This document shows, one piece after another, positions 26,955-38,077 of a stretch of 64,000 nt of DNA (position 1 is the first letter of the stretch; the number at the start of each line of letters is the position of its first letter). The DNA is taken from contig CAVXXB010000002.1 of assembly GCA_963765585.1 (NCBI GenBank), positions 186,001-250,000 of the forward strand, given 5' to 3'. Origin of the DNA: CAVXXB01 sp963765585 (GTDB lineage: Bacteria; Calditrichota; Calditrichia; JAJRVZ01). A program made the translations under genes and the position numbers. Below the pieces are notes generated by a model. The model did not search any database. It was not told the origin of the DNA and saw only the letters and a list, made by a program, of their open reading frames with translations.

Positions 26955-27596
26955 TTATCTAGCCCTGTTTAAGATTTGCTTTATTTCTATTGTTTGTGTT
27001 TCTTCATTTTTATTCTTTACGATTACAATACGCTCGGCGCGTCCTAATAATTCCGGTCTGAACGACTTTTCCAGATTGATGTTATCAAACTCGGGTTTAA
27101 TGCGGTCAGAGATTATATTTACCCGCGGTCTGTCCGGCTCAGCCTTAATAATAACCGCATCTGCAGTAAGATCAATAACATCATCAGAACTGGACGGTGG
27201 CGCATAAATTTCGGCATCGCTAACGGCAACATCTGACAGATTAAATGCGATTGGAATATTCATAAATGTGCGCACCGGATTACCGGCCACCTTTCCTGGG
27301 GTAAACACTTTATTTCTGGCCGCCTGTAATGCCGCATTATCCAATTGCGGAACTGATCTGAATATCTCTGCGCTGGCCACATTCCCATTCTGGTCAATCA
27401 CAACTTTTACAACAACGGTACCCTCAACCCCGGCATCGATTGCACCCTGCGGATAAACAGCTTGTGCATCTGTAACTATCACCGGTTTTTCATCCACTGT
27501 GAAGAAATCATAAACCTGGTCATCCGTTTGCGCAAAAGTTACAACAACCGGCACAATCAGGAATAACGTGATGAATAATTTGCTTATGGGATTCAT
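26955..27596 (-). CDS. Secreted TonB C-terminal-domain protein
   Basis: The product is 213 residues. The N-terminus (LFITLFLIVPVVVTFAQ) looks like a cleavable signal peptide rather than a TonB anchor. A TonB-type domain follows at about 45-120: YPQGAIDAGVEGTVVVKVVIDQNGNV, then ALQAARNKVFTPGKVAGNPV. After it comes an extra C-terminal half of 90 residues with no family I recognise. The start overlaps the stop of the large TPR gene by four bases (ATGA), so the two are translationally coupled. With no anchor of its own it may be an accessory that binds the TPR proteins rather than a direct energy transducer. Confidence 0.82.
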   Translation of the reverse strand: MNPISKLFITLFLIVPVVVTFAQTDDQVYDFFTVDEKPVIVTDAQAVYPQGAIDAGVEGTVVVKVVIDQNGNVASAEIFRSVPQLDNAALQAARNKVFTPGKVAGNPVRTFMNIPIAFNLSDVAVSDAEIYAPPSSSDDVIDLTADAVIIKAEPDRPRVNIISDRIKPEFDNINLEKSFRPELLGRAERIVIVKNKNEETQTIEIKQILNRAR

Positions 27597-30500
27597 TGTT
27601 TTAGTGCCTCAACCGTAATACGGTTCTTATTTAGTGTATTGATTTTCTTTAATAATATCGGATCAACTTCCAGATTCTTTACTTTTGTTTTTGCTTCCAT
27701 CGCTGCTGTAAGATCTACAGGTAAGATTTCGAGAAATCCATATACTTTTACTCCGCCCCCGGAGTTATCTGTATCAGTCGCATGAATTGAAAGTATATTT
27801 GTTCCTGGAGTCAGATAATATGATATATATCCATAATCCAGAGTATCAATCACTGCGAAATTATCTGCTTCGTCATCGATAATATATTCCGCATTCAGGA
27901 AAAATCGATAGTCATTATCAGCCGTAATGTAGATGATACCTTCAACAGGCGTCCCAGGCACGTCGATAACTTTTCTGAAGTAGACATTTACTGTATCAGA
28001 GCCGGTGCTTATCATACTACTATCAGCGATACCTGTATCCACTATGTCACCCGGAATCTCAGGTTGCTCAGAAATCGCCATTCCGCTATCCGCAGTCATC
28101 ATTGTGTCTGCTTCGGTAAAATCCGAAATTCCCGGTTGTGCGCCATCCAGCGAATCCATCGTACCAAACTGTGTTGAGTCGACTACACTTGTATCCAGAA
28201 TCACCACTTTGGAACCAAGCCACATGCTTTGCGGATCCTGGCCAAGTCCGGCGAATTGATTATAAGTTGAAATTACGTTGGAAGCAGGCAGCCAGTCCGA
28301 ATCGTCAAAATCCAATTTATTATAGCCACGTGTGTATGTCGAAGTTGTCAGCCAGGTATTATCACTGTTTATTTCGACTATTTCACGCTCAATCTCACCC
28401 GCATATAAAGCAGGATCAATTTTAATCAATTTACCCAGGACAATATCTCCCCAGAGATTATTTATTTGATACTCTTCCTTTATGGCAAACGCATAGTCCA
28501 GAATCTCACGTTCATAGTCCTCAAAACTAAATTTTAAATCCTGATAATAAAGTGAACCATCATCAAAATTATAATTTTCTGTATCGAGAAATTTTTGCGC
28601 ATAAAGACTATCAAACACTGCGACAGTGTCACGATATTGTTCATATATATCAGTTAGTTCCACAGCAACGCGCATGATGCGTGTTTCGGTCGTACGAATA
28701 AGATCATTTTTTATTCCGGACTCGCGAGCCAAAGATAAAGTACGTACATAATTGTCAATGGTTGCTTTACATAGATCTCGCGAATAGTCTATCATCTGTT
28801 TATTATTGTCACCAATAAACGGATAGTCAAGACCTTGCGCATTTGTACTACCATATTCCAGTTCAAGTAGACGGCGGTATTCTTTGTCCTGTTCAGAAAT
28901 TGAATTTATTGATTTAAAAACCAGTTTCTCGAGTTCGGCACCAGGAATATTGGAAGTCAAAAGGATTTGTCGCTTTGATTCTTCTACATATTTATTTTTT
29001 AATCCTAATTCTTCGGCTTCCTGCACGTTCACCTGGTGCGCCAGGATCGTCTGTTGCACGGCCGGCGTTACAACGGTTCCTATGATCTGGACATCATAAA
29101 TCAATGCCCGAACCGGATCATTCTTGATTGGATTTTCACTGGCCAAGGCACTGTTTACATTCGCCCTGGTTAAGGTCGCCTGTTTATAATGCAAAGACGA
29201 TATTTTACTGGAGGCCAGGTTATACCATTTTAGCGCAACGTCTTTTGTAGAATCAACTGCCGTCAGCTCTTTCTGTTGTCGCAGTAGTATCAAATTCAGC
29301 ATCGGCAATAATAGCCTCTGCCTGCACTGTATCATCTGGAGCAAAGATATCCACATCAAATTTATCAGCAATCAGGGGGATATTTTTTATCACATTTTTA
29401 TATTCATCCACTGCCTTGTCGAACAACGCCGCAGATTCCTCATTGATTCGTTTATCTTCCACGAACTTTTGATTCTTATCCAGTGAAGGGCTACGCTCCT
29501 GATCTGAGTATTTTTGTGCAAATTTTTCAAATATATTCGCATTGCGATATACCGCTTCAAAACTGCGGATTGAACCATTGGCAATAATTTTCCTGTTACT
29601 ATCCTGTATATTTTGCAGCAGGCCTCTCATTCTCGCTTGTTGTGCCTGTATATTACTCTGCGGCTGAGTCAGTACGATTGCATCATACTCTGTCTCTAGC
29701 ATACTCACCAGGCTGTTCAATGCCTCGCCTACATAAAATCTGTTTGGATCCAACCCTTTACTGCTAAGCTCTTCACTCTTTCTGATCGCCTTATTATACT
29801 CGGTTTTGGCAGCACTAAGATTATCATTGTCCTGATAATAGGATCCACGTTGATAAAATGCCTGCACACTGCGAGGATCATCAGGATAACGACTTGCAAA
29901 ATCCTCAAAAATGCGATTTGCTTCAGGAAGATTATCTAAGTTTAAAAAGTGACCTGCGTTAGCAAAAAACAGATCTACCGCGATCGGATTAGTCGGATAG
30001 GTTGAGATATATTGATTGTTTACCCTGATCGCGTTGTTCCAATCTTCACCTTCCTTATAATAATAACTGGCATTATAGAGATCTAATTCTGCCTGTTCAG
30101 GATTGGCGGCATTCATTGCATACAATCGTTCATACATTCCGCCCGCATTGGAAAACTGTTTTAACTCTTTATAATCTTCTGCTGTGTTTTTAACTGCGGA
30201 AAGTGCATATTTAGATTCCGGATAGTTGTCAGCCAAAAGCATGTATGTTTCAAGTGCGCGCTCCCATTCCTTGACCCGGTCATAATTTTGTCCACCGTTG
30301 AACAAGGCTGCTTCTACATAACTTGTATCATTGGGTGCTTCCTGATACACACGATAATATTCCTGTGCTGCTTCGAGATACTGTCCCTGATCTTCATATA
30401 ATTTGGCATTATTAAAGATTGATGAGGCCAGGCGTTTTTCGGCAAAAACGCGATACTCATCGGGAATTCCCTGAGTTGTTAGAATGCGCTTTGCGATAAA

Positions 30501-32463
30501 TTCACTATCACGGAACTGACCAAGTGCAAAATATGATTCCATAATCGAACGCATTGCAATATTACGTTCTTTTGATCCCGGGAATCTGGTTACCAGTGTT
30601 TTAAAGTATACTTTTGCTTCAGAAAATTGCTTATGATTAAAATAAAGTGCGCCTGCGGCAGCCAGATAATTTGGTGTGTTTTCTCCCTCGGGAAATAATC
30701 GAATGTAATTATCATATGCCTCAATAAGTCTTTTTTCTTCAATTGTAAGTATTTCTGGTCTCAGATTTTCACGGTCTGTTAAATCGAGTAGACTGAGATG
30801 AATCGCCCACAGCACCCAGGGCAATCTTTCGCAGTGTATCGGCGACAAAGATGGCATTATTTGCGGATTCTTCCTGGTGCTCTGTTTCGAGATAATCATT
30901 ACTTACATGAATATATTGTTCGTATGCTTCATCATATTGGGCAAGATGCTCATCGAGAATCAGAGCATAATACCAGTTTATCTGGTAGGCATTGCTGTCA
31001 GTTGCAAATACATTTAAATATTCTTTACAACCATTACCAACCTGTTGATACATGGGCTTACTATCCGAACCGCTTTCCGACAATTCTGTCGCCCGCTGGA
31101 GATCCAACGCCAGGTTGGTACGAAGTGCTTCTTCCGTAAGTCTATATGCATCTTTCTGATATCTTAACTTATCCGGTAGTTCTGAACTATCAATCACAGC
31201 ATACCAACGTGAATTTGGATTATAATCCCTGAATAGTTCATAACGGGTCGCATATTCCAAATCATCCTGGCCAAGATTATAATAGGTCGTAGCAACTTTT
31301 TGTTTTATGAGCGGGGCTTCTTCATACATAGGATACATATCCAACAGATTGGTATATGCATTAATGGCATTATCATTCTTTTCAACAGTCTGATAAGTTT
31401 CGCCAAGTGCCCGCATAATATCGACACCAAACTCCTTTTTACCGCTTTTTTCTATAAATCTGCGTGCATTTGCAACACCGGCATGGGCATAGGATTCTTC
31501 GTCAGCGAAACTGATACCAATATATTGGATGGCCTCTTGTTTCACATTGGGATTAGATATTTTTTGTTGGGGATCAAGTTCCTCAGCACGGCTGATATCA
31601 TCAACCACTGCCAGAAAATAAACGATTGCATCAGAGTAGTAATTTGGATCGTCCGCGGTAAGACGATAATAGCTCCAACCCAGCTTATACAAGGCTTCAT
31701 CATATCTTTTTGAATCGCGGTACTGAAGTACTTTTTTATAAAGTTTGATTGCTTTTTGCAACTCAACTATTGATTGATCCGAATCCTTGTCTTCTCTCGG
31801 ATCAAAATAATATTCCGCCTGGCGCATATAGGATTCTGCTGCCAAATGACTATCCGGGTACCGGTCAATCACTTCCTGGTAAATTCGTCTGGCATCGGGT
31901 CCTTCACCCATTTGTTGAAGCAAATAGGCCTTTGTATAAAGGGCATCATCTGCGAACTGACTCATGGGATAATCGGTTAATATTTTTTCATATACTTTAA
32001 TAGACTCAGTATAATCATATTTGACTTCCGGCGGCGCTGTTGGCTCAACTTCAATCCGGCCTGCATCAAAGGCATCCAGCTGATTTAAGTATGCATCATA
32101 TTTAACCTGATATTCATCCTGAGCAGCAAAATAAGCATTATCAGCTTCTTCAATATAATATTCTGCCATCCGGATTAATATTTTATCCTGGTCTTTAATC
32201 TTAGCTTCTTTCCGGTCCAAAATCGACTGAGTTATCTCCAGACCGGTATCACGCATTTCAGATTCCTCTCTTGTGAGGCGGTCAACGCGGTCTCCATATT
32301 CCAGCTGGATATTCTTCAACTCATCGATTGACATTGTTTTGAACAACGTATCGCTCAAGATCTGCATCTCGCGGAGTTCTTTTTCCTGAGCAAACACATT
32401 TGCAGAAAGAAATATGCTAACTATTAAAAACGATGTGATTTTTGACATAGTAATTTTTGACAT
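27593..32463 (-). CDS. Very large secreted TPR protein, two frame breaks
   Basis: Three overlapping reading frames form one gene of about 1620 codons. Part 1 (start 32463) has a signal peptide ending ANVFAQ and many TPRs (YYIEEADNAYFAA, YEKILTDYPMSQFADDAL, YQEVIDRYPDSHLAAESYM). It ends out of frame at 30769, where sequence near 30790-30794 continues as LLDLTDRENLRPEI. Part 2 carries more TPRs with the F/YPxSxxA pattern. Near 29262-29275 the frame changes again into AVDSTKDVALKWYNLASSK. Part 3 is less repetitive and has a beta-rich C-terminal region (about 1250-1560) with GIIYITADNDYRFFLN, resembling a carbohydrate-binding or jelly-roll fold. The product is probably a periplasmic or outer-membrane scaffold working with the TonB, TolQ and TolR proteins encoded downstream. 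Confidence 0.75.
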
Positions 32464-32485
32464 ATCCTATACCAAATATATTTGA

Positions 32486-35093
32486 TTAGGGATTCTGATT
32501 TTCATCTTCTTCAATTATCGGAGGTGCTTCTTCCGTTTCCTGTAACTCGCTTGTATGTGTATCAAAGTAAGACTCTTCGAATTTACGGTCAAGTTCAGCT
32601 CTTTCGCGCATTCTCTCCTGTTGACGAACTTTACGCGTCATAAAACTAACTTCACCCTCAATCAGATTAATTTTATATTCCAACAATTCTTTTCGGCCGT
32701 TCAAAATTTGATTGATCTTACTGATCTGGTCGACATAATATGATCTTTTTTGAATTTTGTTTTGCTTGACTGAATAATTTACGTCAGCAACACCAAAAGC
32801 ACCATAGTCAGTCCATTTTTGCAAATCTACCTGTGAATCTTCCAGTGGAATATTGTAAACATAGGTATTCAACTGATCGAACTTTTTAAGAAGAGTTTGA
32901 AATTTTTCCTGTTGAATTTCAAGTTGTATCAGATCCTGATAGTCTTTTCTCTGACGGGCATTATTTGCAGAAACCGTTATTTCATCGAGTTTACCTTTAA
33001 TATAATTCCGTTCGCTTAACACATCAGCGCGCATGGTCATTAATTTTGCATTCTGATTCTCACGGACGCTCTCTTTACGTGCTATGGGGAACTCATCATA
33101 CTTATTCACTCCCAGTCGCGGATCCGGTTGCTCCGGAAAATTATTTGAGATACTATCTTTCAATTTTGCCTGAAGTTCTTCGATTCGGGCAATCATATTC
33201 TCATCATTTTTTTGTCGGGCAACAGCTTTTAATCTATCTAATTCATCAATCTGCGCCTGTATTCTTCGTATTTCACTAAATGCAGCACCGCTGCTGGCAC
33301 TAAGATCACTATAAGATAATTTCAGAAGAGAATCCTGCAAGGTAGAATATCTTCCCTGAGCAATAATAAAATCATTGCGGTTGTATGAGGCAAGAGCAAC
33401 ATTTTTATTATTCTGCGTCTCCGACATTTCATTTCTGACATTTTCACGATCGGTCAAATTCCTATCGGATTGCTCCTTTGAAAAGCGGGCGCGAAAAACA
33501 TCATCAAATTCCTTTATCGCATTTTCTGCATCCTCTTCTACCTGAAGTATATATCCTAACAGACTTTTGGCTTCAAGTACGTAGTCGGAAGTCTTATAAT
33601 CTTCCACCAGAAATTGAATATATTTTTTTGCGTAGGTAAAGTCCTTTACCTGTTCTTCAGATTTCAAAAGTTCCTGTTTATAGTATGTCCAGGCGTAACC
33701 AATCAATACACGATCGTAGAGGGAAAAATTGCTCCCGATTTCATTAAAATAATTGATGGCTTGTGGGTAGTCGCCCTTTTCATACATGAGATATCCCAAT
33801 TTCATATTTAACAGAAAATGATATTGGGGCTCTAAATTATATCCGGAAAGTACTGTACGTAGCACCCGAACTGCTTCATCCAGATTTTCGGCGCCAACAT
33901 ATGCCTGGGAAAGTAAATATTGTCCATCTATATAGAAGGCAGAAGAACTGGGAATTTCTGACAGGAGATTTACAGCATCCTCATAGCGGCTTATTGCAAT
34001 CAGAGAACGGCCGGCAAGGAAGCGATTCTCATTATAGTCGACATCAGCACCAGTTGCATATTTTTGATATTCCCGGTAATAATTTGCAACACCAGTATGG
34101 TCCTCAAGGTGCCCTGATAACTTTATTAATTCTGAATAGGCTGCAGCAGTATAGGATGAGGTAGGGTATTTCTCTACTTGTTTGAGGAATGCCTCCCGCG
34201 CAATTTCATAACGACCCAGGTTATAACTCGACATCGCCCGGTAGTAATATATATCATCTAATGAAGTCAGATAGCTATATCGATTTATTATTTCTTCAAA
34301 CAGGCGGTCAGATAAATCAAAAGTTTTAAAATTAAAGGCGTAAACCGCAGATTGTAGTCTCTTGTTTGAACATCCGGTCTTTATCTGTTGCCGTTCCCGT
34401 TCGGATAAGTTTGTTTTTTATTATCTGAACATCTGTCCAACGTGCCTCATATGTCAGCGTATTGGTTAATCTCCACTCCTTAAAAAGATCAAATATTGTA
34501 GCGTTGGAGGCAGAAGCCACACGGCTCATAAAATTTTCTTTATCACCGAAGGAACTTTGTAATTGGGATTGTGAGGAAGCCAGTTTTTGTGCAATTTGCG
34601 GATCACCTTCAATGCGCGACCCGGTATCCAGATAGCCCATTTCTTCTGCAACATAGAGTAGTTGGATACCGTCTTCGAACACCTTTTGACGACGGTAGTT
34701 CACGCGACCCTCATCAATAGTCTCTTCAATTCGGGATTCCAGCTGATCGATAAAAGCAATAAGTGTAGGAGAACCGGAGTCTCCAAGCCTGCTTTTAAGA
34801 GCGCGTATTTCTTCCAGGCGTACCTGTAGTTTGGCGAAATACTCGTTCCGCATTTGTCGAAGATTTTTATACCTGGCCTGAATCTCAAAGTTAATCAGAC
34901 GCATCTGCTCCACAAGAAACCGTTCTTGCGAAATAACATCCACTCCAAACTCAACTAAATTCTCATTTACAAACTCTCTCAGGGCGATCTCAAATTGCTC
35001 TTCTGAAAGATTATCACTTTGTGCAAATAAAGCTGAGAAACTAGTGGATAGCAGGAAAATAACACAGAGATTCAAAAGGGTTTTTTTTCTCAT
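32486..35093 (-). CDS. Large secreted TPR/coiled-coil protein, one frame break
   Basis: The ATG at 35093 starts a signal peptide (LCVIFLLSTSFSALFAQ) and about 230 residues of helical, coiled-coil sequence (LVEQMRLINFEIQARYKNLRQ). The frame breaks at 34356-34360 and continues one base out as LQSAVYAFNFKTFDL, leading without a start codon into YYYRAMSSYNLGRYEIA and a series of TPRs (AFLKQVEKYPTSSYTAAAY, YPQAINYFNEIGSNF). The C-terminal 300 residues are again coiled coil, with an acidic end. The total is about 868 codons. It stops 22 bases before the larger TPR gene and is the first gene of the TPR-TonB-TolQRR-AgmX cluster. Confidence 0.75.
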
Positions 35094-35243
35094 TTTTCTA
35101 CCTAAATACTAAAGTTAACCCTTTGATTTATCTAATTTTTAGTAATTTAAACTTTTCAGCTAATTAGTCAAGTGTAAATGCGAAATTTATATCTGTTTAC
35201 TTCTTAAAATTCATTTTTTTTGTACAACTTTATCGAAGGCTTT

Positions 35244-35645
35244 TTATACATGTGAGGCAACGTTTATGCGATTTAGTGCTCGGGCCAGAGCGAGTCTCGC
35301 TCTATCCACATCAAAATCCTGGTTGTGATCTCTGAGCCTTTGCCGTGCTCTCTTTTCAGATTCACGTGCCCGGTCGACCTTGATTTCGTCAGCCCATTCT
35401 GCCGTCTCGGCAATGACACTGATATTATTGTGTTGAACCTCCAGATACCCACCGCTCGTTGCCATAATCTTCTTTTTTCCATCTGTTTCAAAACTCAATG
35501 ATCCAATCTTTAATTGTGTTACCATGGATGCATGATCTTTTAAAATCTGGAATTCGCCGCCCCAGCCCGGTGCAGTACAAGATATAGCTTCGCCAGAAAA
35601 TTTAATTCCTTTAGGAGTAACAACATCAATATTTAAATGAGACAC
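35244..35645 (-). CDS. atpC: ATP synthase epsilon subunit
   Basis: The product is 133 residues. The N-terminal beta-sandwich has the family pattern LNIDVVTPKGIKFSGEAIS and GEFQILKDHASMVTQLKIG. It also has the conserved GGYLEV and a two-helix C-terminal domain with ARARQR-like repeats and ALNRI. It is part of the central stalk of F1 and inhibits ATP hydrolysis. It is the last gene of the ATP synthase operon, 145 bases after atpD. Confidence 0.93.
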   Translation of the reverse strand: MSHLNIDVVTPKGIKFSGEAISCTAPGWGGEFQILKDHASMVTQLKIGSLSFETDGKKKIMATSGGYLEVQHNNISVIAETAEWADEIKVDRARESEKRARQRLRDHNQDFDVDRARLALARALNRINVASHV

Positions 35646-35790
35646 CAGCCCCCCATGTATGTTTCATTTAGGATATACTTTATTAGATTCATAAATATTC
35701 CCATTGAACCAAATTACCCGATATAAAATTTGCAAATGACTACGGTTTATGTTGCAAGGCTTGTAAAGGTAAATGATTTTTTTATACCCC

Positions 35791-37191
35791 TCAGACAGAG
35801 ACGCCCATTTCCTTTGCTGCAGCAACAACTTCTTCAATATTCCCTTTCATAAAAAATGCCTGCTCAGGAATATGATCATAGTCACCGTTTATCAATTCTT
35901 TAAAGCTTCTGATTGTTTCTTCCAATGGTACATATTTACCAGGTGTTCCGGTAAATTCTTCTGCAACAAAAAATGGTTGAGATAAAAAGCGTTGGATCTT
36001 CCGCGCTCTGGCTACTACAATTCTATCGTCTTCGGACAGCTCATCCATACCAAGGATCGCTATAATATCCTGTAAATCTTTATACTTCTGAAGAATTTCC
36101 TGCACATGCTTAGCTGTAGAATAATGTTCATCACCCACGATATGCGGATCAAGAATCCGGGATGTAGAATCAAGTGGATCTACAGCAGGATATATTCCCT
36201 GTGCCGAAATTTGACGTGACAAAACTGTGGTTGCATCCAAATGCGAAAAGGTCGTAGCGGGTGCCGGATCTGTCAAATCATCTGCCGGTACATAAATCGC
36301 CTGAACCGAAGTAATTGATCCCTTTTTTGTCGATGTGATCCGTTCCTGCAGCTCACCCATTTCAGTAGCCAGTGTCGGCTGATATCCCACAGCAGATGGC
36401 ATACGCCCTAACAGTGCAGATACTTCAGAACCTGCCTGGGTAAAACGGAATATATTATCTATAAATAATAATACATCCTTACCTTCTTCTTCTCGGAAAT
36501 ATTCAGCAACCGTTAACCCGGTTAAGCCGACACGTTGCCGTGCACCGGGCGGCTCATTCATCTGACCAAATATTAATGCGGTTTTATCAAGTACACCCGA
36601 GCCCTGCATTTCAAGATATAAATCATTTCCTTCCCGGGTTCGCTCACCTACGCCGGCAAATACAGAATAGCCACCATGCTCCGTCGCGATATTCCGGATC
36701 AGTTCCATGATCACCACTGTCTTACCTACGCCAGCGCCACCGAACAGACCTGTTTTACCGCCTTTGGAATATGGCTCCAGCAAATCAATCACCTTAATAC
36801 CGGTTTCCAATATTTCTGATGCTGTGCTCAGGTCTTCATATTTGGGTGCATGACGATGAATCGGATATTTTTTACTGGTTTTCACTTCACCTTTTTCGTC
36901 TATGGGATCTCCCACGACATTAATCAGACGGCCAAGTACTTCCGGCCCCACCGGGACACATATCTGTTCGCCGGTATCTATGGCTTCCATACCACGCACC
37001 AGACCTTCCGTGGCGTCCATGGCAACACAGCGTACAATATTTTCACCCAGATGTTGCTGCACTTCCAAAACCAGATTGCTTCCGTCATCACGTTTTACAT
37101 TAATGGCATTGTAAATAGCAGGAAGTTCATTTTCGTTAAATTCCAAGTCTATCACAGGCCCGATAATCTGATTAATTTTTCCTTTGTTCAT
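35791..37191 (-). CDS. atpD: ATP synthase beta subunit
   Basis: The product is 466 residues, full length. Walker A is GGAGVGKTVVIMEL, the catalytic Glu is in GVGERTREGNDLY, the Walker B region is DVLLFIDNIFRFTQAGSEVS, and the DELSEED-like segment is DELSEDDRIVV. It carries the catalytic nucleotide sites of F1. GAGG precedes the ATG. It follows atpG by 19 bases. Confidence 0.98.
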   Translation of the reverse strand: MNKGKINQIIGPVIDLEFNENELPAIYNAINVKRDDGSNLVLEVQQHLGENIVRCVAMDATEGLVRGMEAIDTGEQICVPVGPEVLGRLINVVGDPIDEKGEVKTSKKYPIHRHAPKYEDLSTASEILETGIKVIDLLEPYSKGGKTGLFGGAGVGKTVVIMELIRNIATEHGGYSVFAGVGERTREGNDLYLEMQGSGVLDKTALIFGQMNEPPGARQRVGLTGLTVAEYFREEEGKDVLLFIDNIFRFTQAGSEVSALLGRMPSAVGYQPTLATEMGELQERITSTKKGSITSVQAIYVPADDLTDPAPATTFSHLDATTVLSRQISAQGIYPAVDPLDSTSRILDPHIVGDEHYSTAKHVQEILQKYKDLQDIIAILGMDELSEDDRIVVARARKIQRFLSQPFFVAEEFTGTPGKYVPLEETIRSFKELINGDYDHIPEQAFFMKGNIEEVVAAAKEMGVSV

Positions 37192-37210
37192 ACCTCATCC
37201 CATTAATATT

Positions 37211-38077
37211 TTATTTTTCTTTTAATGCTTCTGCGCCGCCAACAATTTCTGATATTTCTTTTGTAATAGCTGCCTGACGCGCCCGGTTGTAATGGAGTGT
37301 CAGATAGTCGATGAGATCTTCTGCATTTTCCGTTGCATTCTCCATTGCAGTCATCCGGGCCCCTTGCTCAGCGGCATTACTCTCAAGCAGAACTTTCCAC
37401 ATCTGAACATTTAACTGCTTCGGGATAAGATCATGTAGTATTTCGAACTTATCCGGTTCATAGAGGAAATCGACTTCTGATTGTGAATCGGACAATTCAT
37501 CATCCGGCTCAAAAGGAAGGATTTGCTCTTTCACCACAAATTGCTGAATCGCTGATTTAAATTCATTATATACCACCTCGATCTGGTCATACTCTTCGCT
37601 GGTATATGCATCTACAATAGTTTTAATAGTTTCGCTTGCATCTTCAAAATCAAGGAAGTTAAAAAAATTGATCTTACGATTGAAGATGTTATAATCACGA
37701 CGGGAAAAGTATTCAAAGCCCTTTTTGCCAATCGGAAATAAGTGTATTTCCACATCTTTACGGTCACGAAGCTCATTTTCAGTATGACGGATAATATTGG
37801 CATTGAACGCACCGCACAATCCGCGATCTCCCGTAACAACTAGCATCAGCACCTTTTTTACTTCACGTTTCTGCAACAGGGGCTCATTGATATCTTCCAT
37901 CCGGGCAACAATGCGTCCCATGAGTTCCTGCAGTTTTTTTGCATAAGGACGCGTGGCCAGGATTTTTTCCTGAGCCTGTCGCAGTCTGACCGATGCAACC
38001 ATTTTCATGGCCTTCGTGATTTGTTGTGTGCTTTGAATACTGGAAATCCGGCGCCGGATCTCTCGAAGCGTTGCCAT
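37211..38077 (-). CDS. atpG: ATP synthase gamma subunit
   Basis: The product is 288 residues. N-terminal signature: MATLREIRRRISSIQSTQQITKAMKMVA (shown in part: RRISSIQSTQQITKAM). C-terminal: NATENAEDLIDYLTLHYNRARQAAITKEI-type helix (RARQAAITKEISEIVGGAEA). These two helices make the rotating coiled coil in the alpha3-beta3 ring. The ATG overlaps the TAA of atpA by one base, with AAGGA upstream. Confidence 0.96.
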   Translation of the reverse strand: MATLREIRRRISSIQSTQQITKAMKMVASVRLRQAQEKILATRPYAKKLQELMGRIVARMEDINEPLLQKREVKKVLMLVVTGDRGLCGAFNANIIRHTENELRDRKDVEIHLFPIGKKGFEYFSRRDYNIFNRKINFFNFLDFEDASETIKTIVDAYTSEEYDQIEVVYNEFKSAIQQFVVKEQILPFEPDDELSDSQSEVDFLYEPDKFEILHDLIPKQLNVQMWKVLLESNAAEQGARMTAMENATENAEDLIDYLTLHYNRARQAAITKEISEIVGGAEALKEK

